Notes under the pieces: model-generated
The model's database searches: none
Seen by the model: only the letters and a program-made list of their open reading frames with translations
What the model was told of the DNA's origin: nothing
Assembly: GCA_963727045.1 (NCBI GenBank)
Contig: CAVSES010000002.1
Location: 1,736,001 to 1,800,000, forward strand
Direction of reading: 5' to 3'
Length of the DNA stretch: 64,000 nucleotides
From: Bog-1198 sp963727045
GTDB lineage: Bacteria > Pseudomonadota > Gammaproteobacteria > Steroidobacterales > Steroidobacteraceae
Made by a program: the position numbers and the translations under genes
Shown: positions 26,823 to 35,515 of the stretch, piece by piece
Layout: each line of letters opens with the position of its first letter
How positions within the stretch are numbered: position 1 is the first letter of the stretch

Positions 26823-28134
26823 AAACCCGAAATCGATCATCGATCACGGCGCCATGAGCGCGCGCCAGTGGCTTGCGGTTCTCGTCACCGTGGGGCTCAA
26901 CGCGATGGACGGTTTCGACGTGCTGTCGATCAGCTTCGCTTCGCCCGGGATTGCGAAGGACTGGGGGGTCGACAAGGCAACGCTCGGCTGGGTTCTGTCG
27001 ATGGAATTGATGGGCATGGCGTTGGGCTCCGTGCTGCTCGGCGGCGTCGCCGACAAGATTGGCCGGCGACCGACGATCCTCGCATGTCTCCTCGCCATGA
27101 CCGTCGGCATGTTCGGCGCGAGTCTGGCCGGCGGCGTGCCGACGCTTCTGGCCTGGCGAATGCTCACGGGTCTTGGGATCGGCGGCATGCTGGCGTCGAT
27201 CAACGCAGCCGTGGCGGAATTGTCGAATGATCGCTGGCGGAGCCCGGCCGTGTCTCTGATGGTGATCGGCTATCCCGTGGGGGGCGTGATCGGTGGAATG
27301 GTGGTGCAGAGACTGCTGGGCGACGGTACTTGGCACGATGTGTTCATCTTCGGAGGGTGGGTCACCGCGGCATTCATTCCCCTCGTTTGGTTTCTGCTGC
27401 CCGAATCCGTGGACTTTTTGGACCGCCGGCGGAGGCCCGGGGCATTGGAAGCCATCAACCGGATCTTGGGGCGCTTTGGGCACGAATCGATGGCCGCGTT
27501 GACACCGGTCACGGTGGAATCGGCACAGCGCTCGGTGATGGATATCTTCAAGCCCGGGCTCATCGTCGCGACGGTGCTCATCACCCTGGGCTATTTCGCG
27601 CACGTCACTAGCTTCTACTTCATCATCAAGTGGGTGCCGAAATTGGTGGTCGACATGGGCTTCGCACCCAAGGCGGCGGCGGGCGTGTTGACCTGGTTGA
27701 ACGTGGGAGGTGCGTCGGGAGTCGCGATATTCGGGCTGATTGCTACGCGCGTCTCTCTGAAAGCGCTGACCATCGTCACGCTCGTGGGCTCATCGGCGAT
27801 GGTCGTCCTTTTCGGGCGCGGCTCGGCCGACCTCGCCGTGCTGTCGGGCACGGTGGCGTTCGCCGGACTGTTCATCAACTCGGCGATAGCCGGATACTAC
27901 CTGCTGTTCGCCAAGGTCTTCCCGACGCATGTGCGCGCGACGGGCACCGGCTTCGCGATCGGCGTCGGACGCGGGGGCGCGGTGCTCGCGCCCGTTCTCG
28001 CAGGGTATCTGTTCCAGGCCGGATTCGGAATGCAGGCCGTCGCCACCATGATGGCCATGGGCTCGCTGCTGTCGGCGGCGGCGCTGCTGGCTCTCAAGTT
28101 GCGGACGGCCGAGGCCGCCGGAGAAAGCTTCTAG
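26812..28134 (+). CDS. MFS aromatic acid:H+ symporter (AAHS family)
   Basis: Inner-membrane uptake carrier. Twelve predicted helices with the AAHS hallmark NAMDGFDVL in helix 1, GGVADKIGRRPTIL in loop 2-3, WRMLTGLGIGGMLASINA in helix 4 and PTHVRATGTGFAIGVGRGGAVLAP near helix 11, as in PcaK/BenK/VanK-type carriers. I prefer GTG 26812 (GGGAG 7 bases upstream), which overlaps the PQQ gene by 11 bases; GTG 26791 and ATG 26854 are alternatives. It ends the core operon, so uptake of the aromatic substrate or an aromatic acid product is inferred. It is convergent with the second demethylase gene, 16 bases away. Confidence 0.87.
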   Translation: MQGRNPKSIIDHGAMSARQWLAVLVTVGLNAMDGFDVLSISFASPGIAKDWGVDKATLGWVLSMELMGMALGSVLLGGVADKIGRRPTILACLLAMTVGMFGASLAGGVPTLLAWRMLTGLGIGGMLASINAAVAELSNDRWRSPAVSLMVIGYPVGGVIGGMVVQRLLGDGTWHDVFIFGGWVTAAFIPLVWFLLPESVDFLDRRRRPGALEAINRILGRFGHESMAALTPVTVESAQRSVMDIFKPGLIVATVLITLGYFAHVTSFYFIIKWVPKLVVDMGFAPKAAAGVLTWLNVGGASGVAIFGLIATRVSLKALTIVTLVGSSAMVVLFGRGSADLAVLSGTVAFAGLFINSAIAGYYLLFAKVFPTHVRATGTGFAIGVGRGGAVLAPVLAGYLFQAGFGMQAVATMMAMGSLLSAAALLALKLRTAEAAGESF

Positions 28135-28150
28135 CCGGGACGTCGGCGTC

Positions 28151-29563
28151 TCAAGCTGACTTGTTGCGCCAGCTGTCCGCGTAGGCGGTGCGGGCCACGT
28201 TCGAGTATGGCACCGGCGACACCACGGCCTTGATCTCAACCTGCTTGTGGCGCTCGACGGCGGGCTTCGCCGTACCGCCGCCGGGCTCGCCCCACACGAA
28301 CGTCACTTCCGTGCCCGGCGCCGCATGGCGCTCATCGAGCATGGCCAGCGTGAGCATCTTGCCTTCGTTCGCGCTGTAGCCGATCCACGTCGACAGGCCG
28401 ACCAGTTTTCCGTCCACCGTCACGCGATCGAAGGGGTGCATGGAATAAACGGCGCTCGGGAACTCGATGAACTTGGCGCGCAAACCCTGGTCGAACATCG
28501 TAAAGAGCGCGTCGGTCACCGATACATTGTCGAGAGCCAGTGTGACCTTCTTGCGGTGCGGACCCGCGGCCATCTTCTCGAGCGCAGCGCGGCCGATGAA
28601 CTCGTGGTCGAATTTGACGAACAGTCCGTAACCCAGCTCCCACGGCGTGAGGTAGTAATCCTCGATCTTGCCGGAGACGAAACTCCCGCCGATGGATGCT
28701 TTGGCCTCGTAGTGATTCACGGTCAGCCATTCGCGATAGGGTTTCATCTTCTCGCCGGTATAGACGGCGGGAAGCGGCGAGGGAATCCAGCCCGATTCCA
28801 GGGTATTGGAGGAATAGCAGCGTCCGCCGACCAGCTTCAGGCCGTGCGCCTTGCCGGCCTCGAGCAGGGCTGCATGAATCGCGGGGCCGTCGGCCCAGGG
28901 ACCCATCAATTCGAATCCCGGCTGTCCGGCCATGCCGTGCCGCAACGCGCGCAACTTTCGGCCCGCGATCTCCATGCCGCACATGTTGAAGAATTTCAGA
29001 TCCGGTGCGGGGCGGCCGGTGGCCGACTCGATCACCTTCGAGGCGTTCGGTCCCTGCAATTGATAGCGGTAGTGGCGCCGGTTTTGCGGATCCGGGCGCG
29101 CCACCGTGCGTTCGTCGTAGCTGCACGTGACGCGGCGGCCGCTGATCTGCGCGTTGAACTGCACCCAGTTGAGCGCGGGCGCGCGTCCCACCAGATTGAA
29201 CTGGTTCTCCGCCAGATAGAACAGAATCACATCGCCGATGACGTAGCCATCATGGCTGCAGGGCACGAACTGCTTGGCTTTGTCAGGGGCAAAGCCCTTG
29301 AAACTGTTGATGCCGAGGCCGTTGAGAAACTCGAGTGCGTCCGGTCCTTCCACCATCAACTCGGCCATGTGGTAGGACTGGTTGAACAGAACGCAGGTCT
29401 TGGCCCAAGCCCGCTGTTCATCCCGCCAGTTGGTGTACTCGGCAGGCACGCCCGGATAGACATTCGGGCCGGCCTGCTGATTGCGCAGCAATTCAACAAT
29501 GCTGCCGGTGCCGTTCAGCAGAGATTCAAGCGACGGTGCGCCGCCCCGTGATGATGCAGACAT
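28151..29563 (-). CDS. Second LigM/DesA-type tetrahydrofolate-dependent aryl O-demethylase
   Basis: Paralogue of the protein at 13967: both share WRDEQRAWA/R, LRHGMAGQPGFELMGP versus LRHGMAGAPGLEIWGP, the SNTLESGWIPSPLP block, GGSFVSGKIEDYYLTP and ERHKQ near the end. It would move an aryl methyl to tetrahydrofolate. Start ATG 29563 (AGG 6 bases upstream); a TTG at 29581 could add six residues. Two differing copies in one locus suggest split specificity, for example syringate versus vanillate/3-O-methylgallate as for DesA and LigM, but sequence reading alone cannot say which copy does which. About 470 residues. It is followed on the minus transcript by no gene for 16 bases and then the convergent MFS. 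Confidence 0.85.
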   Translation of the reverse strand: MSASSRGGAPSLESLLNGTGSIVELLRNQQAGPNVYPGVPAEYTNWRDEQRAWAKTCVLFNQSYHMAELMVEGPDALEFLNGLGINSFKGFAPDKAKQFVPCSHDGYVIGDVILFYLAENQFNLVGRAPALNWVQFNAQISGRRVTCSYDERTVARPDPQNRRHYRYQLQGPNASKVIESATGRPAPDLKFFNMCGMEIAGRKLRALRHGMAGQPGFELMGPWADGPAIHAALLEAGKAHGLKLVGGRCYSSNTLESGWIPSPLPAVYTGEKMKPYREWLTVNHYEAKASIGGSFVSGKIEDYYLTPWELGYGLFVKFDHEFIGRAALEKMAAGPHRKKVTLALDNVSVTDALFTMFDQGLRAKFIEFPSAVYSMHPFDRVTVDGKLVGLSTWIGYSANEGKMLTLAMLDERHAAPGTEVTFVWGEPGGGTAKPAVERHKQVEIKAVVSPVPYSNVARTAYADSWRNKSA

Positions 29564-29629
29564 TTGGTACCTAATCTCCAACCCGTCGCGTTAATGAAAA
29601 AGGCATGAGCGGCGCCGGTCAATGTGCCG

Positions 29630-31150
29630 CTAGAGGCGGATGATCACGGTTTTCACTTCGGTGTATGCCTCTACGCCCTGCCGCCCTTGTTCGCGTCCTA
29701 TGCCCGACTGCTTGTAGCCGCCAAAGGGCAGCGCCGGATCGATGACGGCGTGGCAATTGCCCCAGACCGTCCCGGACTTGATCTTGGCGGCGAGCCGGTG
29801 CATGGCGGACAGATCCTTGGTCCAGATCCCTGCGCCGAGGCCGTAGCAGGTGTCGTTCGCCGCGCGTGCCACTTCGTCGAGGTCGTCGAATCGCTGTGCC
29901 ACCACGACGGGTCCGAAGATTTCTTCGCGGACCACGCTCATGCCGGGCTTCACATCGACCAGCACCGTCGGATTGACGTAGTAGCCGTTGGCCGCGGCGC
30001 TGTCGCCGCCCAAGGCGACGGACGCGCCGTCGCGCTTGCCCGCCTCGATGTAACCCATGACCCGGTCCATCTGCTCCTTCGACACCAGCGGGCCCATGTG
30101 GCCTTGCGGGTCGAGCGAGGGGCGCGGTCTCCAAAACGCCGATGCGGCCGCCACACCTTCTATGACGCGGTCAAAAATGGAGCGGTGCGCAAACAGACGC
30201 GAGCCGGCGATGCACACCTGGCCGGAATTGAAGAAGATGGCGCCGGCCGCGCCGGCCGCCACTTCTTCCACGTTGACGTCAGGCATCACGACCACCGGCG
30301 ACTTGCCGCCGAGCTCGAGCGTGACCCGCTTCAGGGTGTCGGTGGCATTGCGGTTGATGAGCTTGCCCACTTCCGTGGAGCCGGTGAAGGCGATCTTGTC
30401 GACGCCGGGATGCTTCACCAGGAAATCACCGGCCGTGTGGCCGTTGCCCGTGATCACATTGACGACCCCCGGCGGAAAGCCTGCATCGGCCACGACGTCG
30501 GCGAGGCGCAGCGCCGTGAGCGAAGTCTGCTCGGCGGGCTTCAAGATCACGGTGCAGCCGACGGTGAGTGCCGGTGCGATCTTGAGCGCGGCCATGAGCA
30601 GAGGGAAATTCCACGGAATGATCTGCGCCGCGACGCCGACGGGCTCGCGACTCACGTAACTCAACATCGTGCCGCGCGGCACCCCTTGCGGCTCGATCAG
30701 TTCGCCGCCCAGCTTCGAAGCCCACCCTGCCATGTAGCGCAGCATGTCGACCGCACCGGGAACGTCCACCGCAGTCGCCATGCCGACCGGCTTGCCGTTG
30801 TCGATGGCCTCGAGTTCGGCGAATTCCACGGCATGAGCCTCGATCAGGTCGGCGAGCTTGTTGATGATGCGCTCGCGCTTGTTCGGCGGAAGATTCGACC
30901 AGCGGCCGTCATCGAACGCGGCTCGCGCCGCGCCGACCGCGCGGTCCACGTCGGCCTTCGATGCATCCACGATGCGCGATATCTCGCGTCCCGTCGACGG
31001 GTCCTCGACCGCCAGCGTGGCATCGTGCGACGAAGGCACCCACTCGTTGTTGATGAACAGCGCGGGTTTGCGCGCGAGCGCGCGCTTGGCAGCGGCCGAG
31101 TACTCGGGCTGAATGAACGTCGATTGCATAGTCGTCGGTGCAGTTGCCAT
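29630..31150 (-). CDS. NAD(P)-dependent aldehyde dehydrogenase
   Basis: Oxidises an aldehyde to an acid. 506 residues from ATG 31150 (GAGGA upstream; the frame extends 12 residues to 31186). Complete ALDH signatures: PWNFPLLMA, KPAEQTSLTAL, FTGSTEVGK, the catalytic Glu in LELGGKSPVVV, the catalytic Cys in FNSGQVCIAGSRL, and EEIFGPVV. Vanillin, syringaldehyde or an aroylacetaldehyde (ValA-like step giving vanilloylacetate) are candidate substrates from context. It probably forms a transcription unit with the demethylase gene downstream (66 bases). Confidence 0.88.
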   Translation of the reverse strand: MATAPTTMQSTFIQPEYSAAAKRALARKPALFINNEWVPSSHDATLAVEDPSTGREISRIVDASKADVDRAVGAARAAFDDGRWSNLPPNKRERIINKLADLIEAHAVEFAELEAIDNGKPVGMATAVDVPGAVDMLRYMAGWASKLGGELIEPQGVPRGTMLSYVSREPVGVAAQIIPWNFPLLMAALKIAPALTVGCTVILKPAEQTSLTALRLADVVADAGFPPGVVNVITGNGHTAGDFLVKHPGVDKIAFTGSTEVGKLINRNATDTLKRVTLELGGKSPVVVMPDVNVEEVAAGAAGAIFFNSGQVCIAGSRLFAHRSIFDRVIEGVAAASAFWRPRPSLDPQGHMGPLVSKEQMDRVMGYIEAGKRDGASVALGGDSAAANGYYVNPTVLVDVKPGMSVVREEIFGPVVVAQRFDDLDEVARAANDTCYGLGAGIWTKDLSAMHRLAAKIKSGTVWGNCHAVIDPALPFGGYKQSGIGREQGRQGVEAYTEVKTVIIRL

Positions 31151-31170
31151 GGCGGATCCTCGCGTGATCA

Positions 31171-31213
31171 AAAGGTTGTGCCCCACCCGGGCCTTGCGAG
31201 CCAGGGTGGGGCA
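31171..31213 (-). terminator. Rho-independent terminator of the TonB receptor gene
   Basis: TGCCCCACCC at 31179-31188 pairs perfectly with GGGTGGGGCA at 31204-31213 (10-bp GC-rich stem, 15-base loop). On the minus strand it is followed by CAACCTTTT, a short U-run. It lies 52 bases past the TonB stop and separates that gene from the aldehyde dehydrogenase. Confidence 0.75.
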
Positions 31214-31264
31214 GCCAGAGTATTCCCGATCCAGCCCGGTTGAAACGCGGGCAGCCGCGAGCGT

Positions 31265-34060
31265 TTACGGCAGCTTGGCCCGGATCGTGACATACCACAT
31301 CCGCGGCAGATTGTAGGAACCCACAACCTCGCCGGCGGTGTAATTGACCGAACCCACGGTCAGGTACCGGTCGTCGGTGAGATTGGTTCCACCGACGATG
31401 AACTCGAAGCGACTGCTCGGCGGGATGTAGTGGATTGCCGCGTTGACCGTATTCGTCGAATCCCGCTCGAGCAGCACCGTGTTCGGACCGTCGTTGAACA
31501 TGTGTGCCACATAGGTGTAGTCGGCCTCCAAGCGCACCGTCCCGTTGTTGGCGAGCTTGATGTCGTAGGTCGGGCTGACGCTGAACTTGGTCTTCGGCGT
31601 CTTCGGCAGTTCGCTGTTGTACGAGAAGCCGCCGAAACCCGGGACGTACTGGGCGCCCTGTTTCGGGTCGCAATTGTTGTAGAGCAAGCAGGGATTTAAG
31701 AATGTGTAGTAGGCGTCCATGTAGCCGGCCGTGAAATTCAGGCCGATGCCATTGTCGAACACCGACGCCAGTTCAAATTCCAAGCCCTTGATGGTCGCAT
31801 CACCCGCGTTCTGATAGACGGGCGAGGGGCCCTCTTGAACGTTCAACTGAATGCCTTTGTACTTGCTGTAGAAGGCGGCCACGTTGGCCTGCAAATGGCG
31901 ATCGAACCACTGCGATTTCAAACCAATTTCGTAGGTCTGATCGTACTCGGGATTGAATCGGGCGAGATCAGGGGTCGAGATCGGGGCCGACAGACGAGTC
32001 GTCCACCCGCCCGACTTGAAACCCTTTGACCAGCTCAAGTAGCCCATCACGTCCGGGGTGAATTGGTACTGCGTGCCGACGGTGGGCGTGAACACATTCC
32101 AGTCCTGGTGGTCCCAGACGTTCGGGAAGTAGCGCAGCGGGTCCCCGGCCACCGGGAATCCCAGTGCTTGCTGGCAGGTTGGGCCCACGGGTATTGCCGG
32201 GATATAGGAGTGGGCACTGCCGTTAGGATCCAGGCAGCCCGAGATCTTGTACGAGAAGCCGTTCAGATCCGCTTGACCGCCCAGGAACTGTTTGCGCTCC
32301 AGTGAATAGCGGCCGCCGGCCGTCAAAGTCCACGCATCGGTGACATTGAAGTCCAGGTGCGCAAATGCGGCGTACGAATCGGTCTTGACGTCATTGGCTT
32401 CGTCGAGGACGTACAGATAGCCCGTGTCGAACGGCACGAAATCGTGCACGTAGCCGCCTTCCGAGAAGTAGTAGAGACCGAGGGCATAGTTCAGCCGGTC
32501 GTTGACCGCCTTGCCGTTCAACTGGAACTCCTGCGAGATCTGGTGCTGATGCTGGCTGTCGGTCACCTCTTGCATCGACTCGGGGGTACCGTCCAAATCC
32601 GTGCCGATGTTCCAGTTGATCTGGCGCCAGCCGGTGATGGACTTGAACTTCAGGTCGTTGTTGATCTGCCAATCCAGGGTGATCGACGTACCGACCGAGT
32701 CATATTTGGCAAAGCTCGGGCCGTTGGCATAGGTCGAATCGATGTTGCCGGTTTGGGTGTTCGCATAGTTCCAGTAGATGCGCGGCGTCTGGCCGGGGTA
32801 GAGCACGCTGCCCATCCCGTTGGCGCCCTGATGGACGAACGGCGCGACGGTCGGATACGCGGCGACGAGTCCGGCCAATACCGAATTGGGCACTCCCACC
32901 GCACCCACCCCGCCCAGCGCCGGACTGCCGGGGCCATACGGCGTTCCCGTGAATTTGCCGGTGGTCCCATTCCAGGTGCCCACGGCGAGCGGGCCGCACA
33001 GTCCGTTCGTCGTGTTGAACGGGCCGGCGGCCAGCGCCGAACCCGGCGTGGTGATGCACATGTTGTAGAAATTGCCCATGATGTTGGGGCCGAACAGCGC
33101 CCCCGCGGCCGGCGAATTGGGATTGATGTAGCTGGTGGCATTGGCGGTGGTGACGCTGCGGACCACGTTGGCGAGCCCGGACTGATCCTCGTGCGTGTAG
33201 TCGCCGGCGAGTGTCACGTCGACCGCTTCGTTTGCATGCCAAAGCATCTTGGCGCGAATCGCCTGCACGTTCTCGCCGCCGCCGGCCGAGTTGGACTGAC
33301 TGCCTGGAGCCTTCGGGTAGTCGGTCTGCGAGGACACTTGATAGGGCGTCGAGCCGATGACGGAAGTGGAGGGATACGGGACCACCTTTTGGTACCCTTC
33401 GCGGGTCTGCGACGAGACGCTGACCGTCGTCAGGACACTGTCCGATATCGGCATGTCGGCGGTCAACAGGACGTCGTGGCGGTTGTACGAGCCCAAGGTC
33501 ATTTCGCCGGCGATCTTCGATTCGGTGCCAGGCGTGTGCGTGACGATGTTGATGGCGCCGCCGATGGTGTTGCGCCCGAACAGCGTGCCCTGCGGACCTT
33601 TGAGGATTTCGATGCGATCCACGTCCAGGAGGTTCTGGTTGGCGCCGATCGTGCGCGCGAGGTATACGCCGTCCAGGTAAACGCCGACGCCCGGATCCAG
33701 GTTGAATGCGAAGTCGTCCTGGCCGATGCCGCGGATGGAGGCCGACAGAACTGAACTGTCGCCGGAGAATGGCGCGCCGCCGTCCAAGTTGACGTTCGGA
33801 GTCAAGTTGGAGAGTGCGTGCAGGTTGTTGAGACCCTTGCTTTGAATCGTCTCCGCGGTGAAGGCGGTGATGGCGATCGGTACCTTTTGGACGTTCTCGC
33901 TGCGCTTTTGGGCGGTGACGACAATTTCCTCCAACCCTTCGCCGAATGCCGCCGAAGCGATCAGCTGCGTCGCGATGGCGGCGGCGACCGTACCCAGCAT
34001 GAAGCGGCGGCGGCGAGCGTGCGCCGGTAGTATCTTCCCTAGCATTGGTCTTCTAGCCAT
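31265..34060 (-). CDS. TonB-dependent outer-membrane receptor
   Basis: Energy-dependent outer-membrane importer. From ATG 34060 (931 residues): a long N-region and signal peptide (RRRRFMLGTVAAAIATQLIASAAFG), TonB box (EEIVVTAQKR), plug domain (VPIAITAFTAETI, DGVYLARTIGANQNLLDVDRIEILKGPQGTLFGRNTIGGAINI as separate blocks) and a beta-barrel ending in an aromatic-containing strand (MWYVTIRAKLP). Around residues 310-440 there is a long Gly/Pro/Asn-rich low-complexity segment with several Cys, likely an extended surface loop. Receptors of this iron-complex-like class import non-iron substrates in many proteobacteria (DdvT takes up a lignin biaryl in SYK-6), so aromatic uptake is plausible here but unproven. 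Confidence 0.88.
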   Translation of the reverse strand: MARRPMLGKILPAHARRRRFMLGTVAAAIATQLIASAAFGEGLEEIVVTAQKRSENVQKVPIAITAFTAETIQSKGLNNLHALSNLTPNVNLDGGAPFSGDSSVLSASIRGIGQDDFAFNLDPGVGVYLDGVYLARTIGANQNLLDVDRIEILKGPQGTLFGRNTIGGAINIVTHTPGTESKIAGEMTLGSYNRHDVLLTADMPISDSVLTTVSVSSQTREGYQKVVPYPSTSVIGSTPYQVSSQTDYPKAPGSQSNSAGGGENVQAIRAKMLWHANEAVDVTLAGDYTHEDQSGLANVVRSVTTANATSYINPNSPAAGALFGPNIMGNFYNMCITTPGSALAAGPFNTTNGLCGPLAVGTWNGTTGKFTGTPYGPGSPALGGVGAVGVPNSVLAGLVAAYPTVAPFVHQGANGMGSVLYPGQTPRIYWNYANTQTGNIDSTYANGPSFAKYDSVGTSITLDWQINNDLKFKSITGWRQINWNIGTDLDGTPESMQEVTDSQHQHQISQEFQLNGKAVNDRLNYALGLYYFSEGGYVHDFVPFDTGYLYVLDEANDVKTDSYAAFAHLDFNVTDAWTLTAGGRYSLERKQFLGGQADLNGFSYKISGCLDPNGSAHSYIPAIPVGPTCQQALGFPVAGDPLRYFPNVWDHQDWNVFTPTVGTQYQFTPDVMGYLSWSKGFKSGGWTTRLSAPISTPDLARFNPEYDQTYEIGLKSQWFDRHLQANVAAFYSKYKGIQLNVQEGPSPVYQNAGDATIKGLEFELASVFDNGIGLNFTAGYMDAYYTFLNPCLLYNNCDPKQGAQYVPGFGGFSYNSELPKTPKTKFSVSPTYDIKLANNGTVRLEADYTYVAHMFNDGPNTVLLERDSTNTVNAAIHYIPPSSRFEFIVGGTNLTDDRYLTVGSVNYTAGEVVGSYNLPRMWYVTIRAKLP

Positions 34061-34340
34061 CCCGGTTCCCCCAGTGATCTTATTGCGTCCAGTGTGCGGT
34101 CCTCCAGTAATTATGACGCGCCGCAATGGGTCGCGCTGGGGCCGCACTTACGCCTTTTTATACACCATGAAAGCCTGGTTGTTTCAATCTGAGAGAGAAC
34201 TCTTGTTCGTCCTACAGCGTCATTCGTCCAAAGGTCCTCAGTGGAGCCCCCTCCCATCGGATGCACGGGGAGAAAGATCGGGATGCAGCAGCAGGCTCTG
34301 GCTATACTGCTGAATGGGACAGCCGACCGCCGGAGATTCG
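34061..34340. promoter_or_regulatory. Divergent promoter region between TonB receptor and serine-hydrolase genes
   Basis: A 280-base, comparatively AT-rich gap with no convincing ORF. TATACT at 34303-34308, 32 bases before the ATG at 34341, is a fair -10 candidate for the rightward gene, without a good -35. I found no clear operator repeat. Confidence 0.4.
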
Positions 34341-35492
34341 ATGGCATCGCAAGGGATGGATCAACAACGTCTTGCCGAGCTTGAAAAGGTCATCCGCGCG
34401 GACATCAAGGCGGGGTTGTATCACGGCGCCGTCATCAAGGTTGCGCGTGCGGGTGCGGTCGCGCTGGAGGCCGCCATCGGCGCCGCCGATGCGGCGCAGA
34501 CCCGGCCTTTGGCGCTCAATTCGGTATTCAGTATATTTTCCATTACCAAAGCGTTCACCAATACGCTGGCATTGCGGGCGATCGAGTTCGGACGGTTCGC
34601 GCTGACCTCAAGCGTCTCGGAACTCGTCCCCGAATTCACCGGTTACGGGCGCGAGAAGGTGCAGATCTGGCATCTGTTGTCGCATCAGGCGGGCTTCCCG
34701 ATCATCTTCGAGGTCAAGCCGGGCATGTACATCGATCGCTTCGAGGAGATGGTCGCCGCCGTCATCGAAGTGGTGAGACCCGCAGAGCCACCCTGCACCA
34801 CGGTGGCCTACTCGCCGCTGGTGAATCACGTGCTCATGGCGGAGTGCGTGCGTCGGACCGACCCGAAACGCCGCGGTTACCGTCAAATCGTGCAGGATGA
34901 AATTCTGACGCCGCTCAAGATGAACGATACCTCGGTGGGTCTGCGCGCAGATCTCAAGGCGCGCCACATCGTGCCGGATTTTCGCGGCAACTACCCGATC
35001 GGCCATCGAGGGCACAGCGATCTGGGTCCCAACGGCGCATTCGAGGAGGAGCACGCCGAGATGCCCTGGGTGGGTATCGCCTCAACGGTGCCCGACATGT
35101 TCCGTTTTGCAGAAATGTTCCGGCAGAACGGCACGCTCGAGGGCGAGCGAATCTTATCGCCGGCCACGCTTGCCCTCGCGCGACGAAACTGGACCGGCGA
35201 AAAGCCCAACGAGCTGTACGTGGCGCGGGGCCGGGAGCGCGGCTGGGATCCGGCGCCGGCATACATCGGACTTGGATTCTCGCTGCGCGGCACGGCGATG
35301 TGCAGACACATGTTCGGTACGCTGGCCTCGCCGGGCACCTTCGGCAACTACGGCGCAGGCACGACCCTCTTCTGGGTCGATCCGGAGCGCGATCTCTCGT
35401 TCACCTTCCTCTCCGCCGGACTCATGGAGAGCAATGCCAATATCGAACGTTTCCAGAAGCTGTCGGACATGGTTCTTTCCGCCGTACAGTAA
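34341..35492 (+). CDS. Serine beta-lactamase-fold hydrolase (class C-like esterase)
   Basis: A 383-residue protein of the beta-lactamase/penicillin-binding-like family, more often esterases than antibiotic-resistance enzymes. The catalytic SxxK is in SIFSITKAF (about residue 68), the Tyr motif in VAYSPLVNHVLM (about 150) and the third box near the C-terminal GTFGNYGAGTT. LLSHQAGFP is the usual conserved helix. GGAG five bases upstream picks ATG 34341. No signal peptide is visible, so cytoplasmic esterase activity on an aryl or lactone ester is the likeliest role. It is convergent with the P450 operon. Confidence 0.8.
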   Translation: MASQGMDQQRLAELEKVIRADIKAGLYHGAVIKVARAGAVALEAAIGAADAAQTRPLALNSVFSIFSITKAFTNTLALRAIEFGRFALTSSVSELVPEFTGYGREKVQIWHLLSHQAGFPIIFEVKPGMYIDRFEEMVAAVIEVVRPAEPPCTTVAYSPLVNHVLMAECVRRTDPKRRGYRQIVQDEILTPLKMNDTSVGLRADLKARHIVPDFRGNYPIGHRGHSDLGPNGAFEEEHAEMPWVGIASTVPDMFRFAEMFRQNGTLEGERILSPATLALARRNWTGEKPNELYVARGRERGWDPAPAYIGLGFSLRGTAMCRHMFGTLASPGTFGNYGAGTTLFWVDPERDLSFTFLSAGLMESNANIERFQKLSDMVLSAVQ

Positions 35493-35515
35493 TCCAAGCC
35501 TCGCATCCTTGCGGC

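Noticed and set aside
29624..31243. Long 539-codon open frame antisense to the aldehyde dehydrogenase
   Set aside because: It is a shadow of the GC-rich aldehyde dehydrogenase gene; its translation shows no domain and the minus-strand protein has all ALDH motifs.
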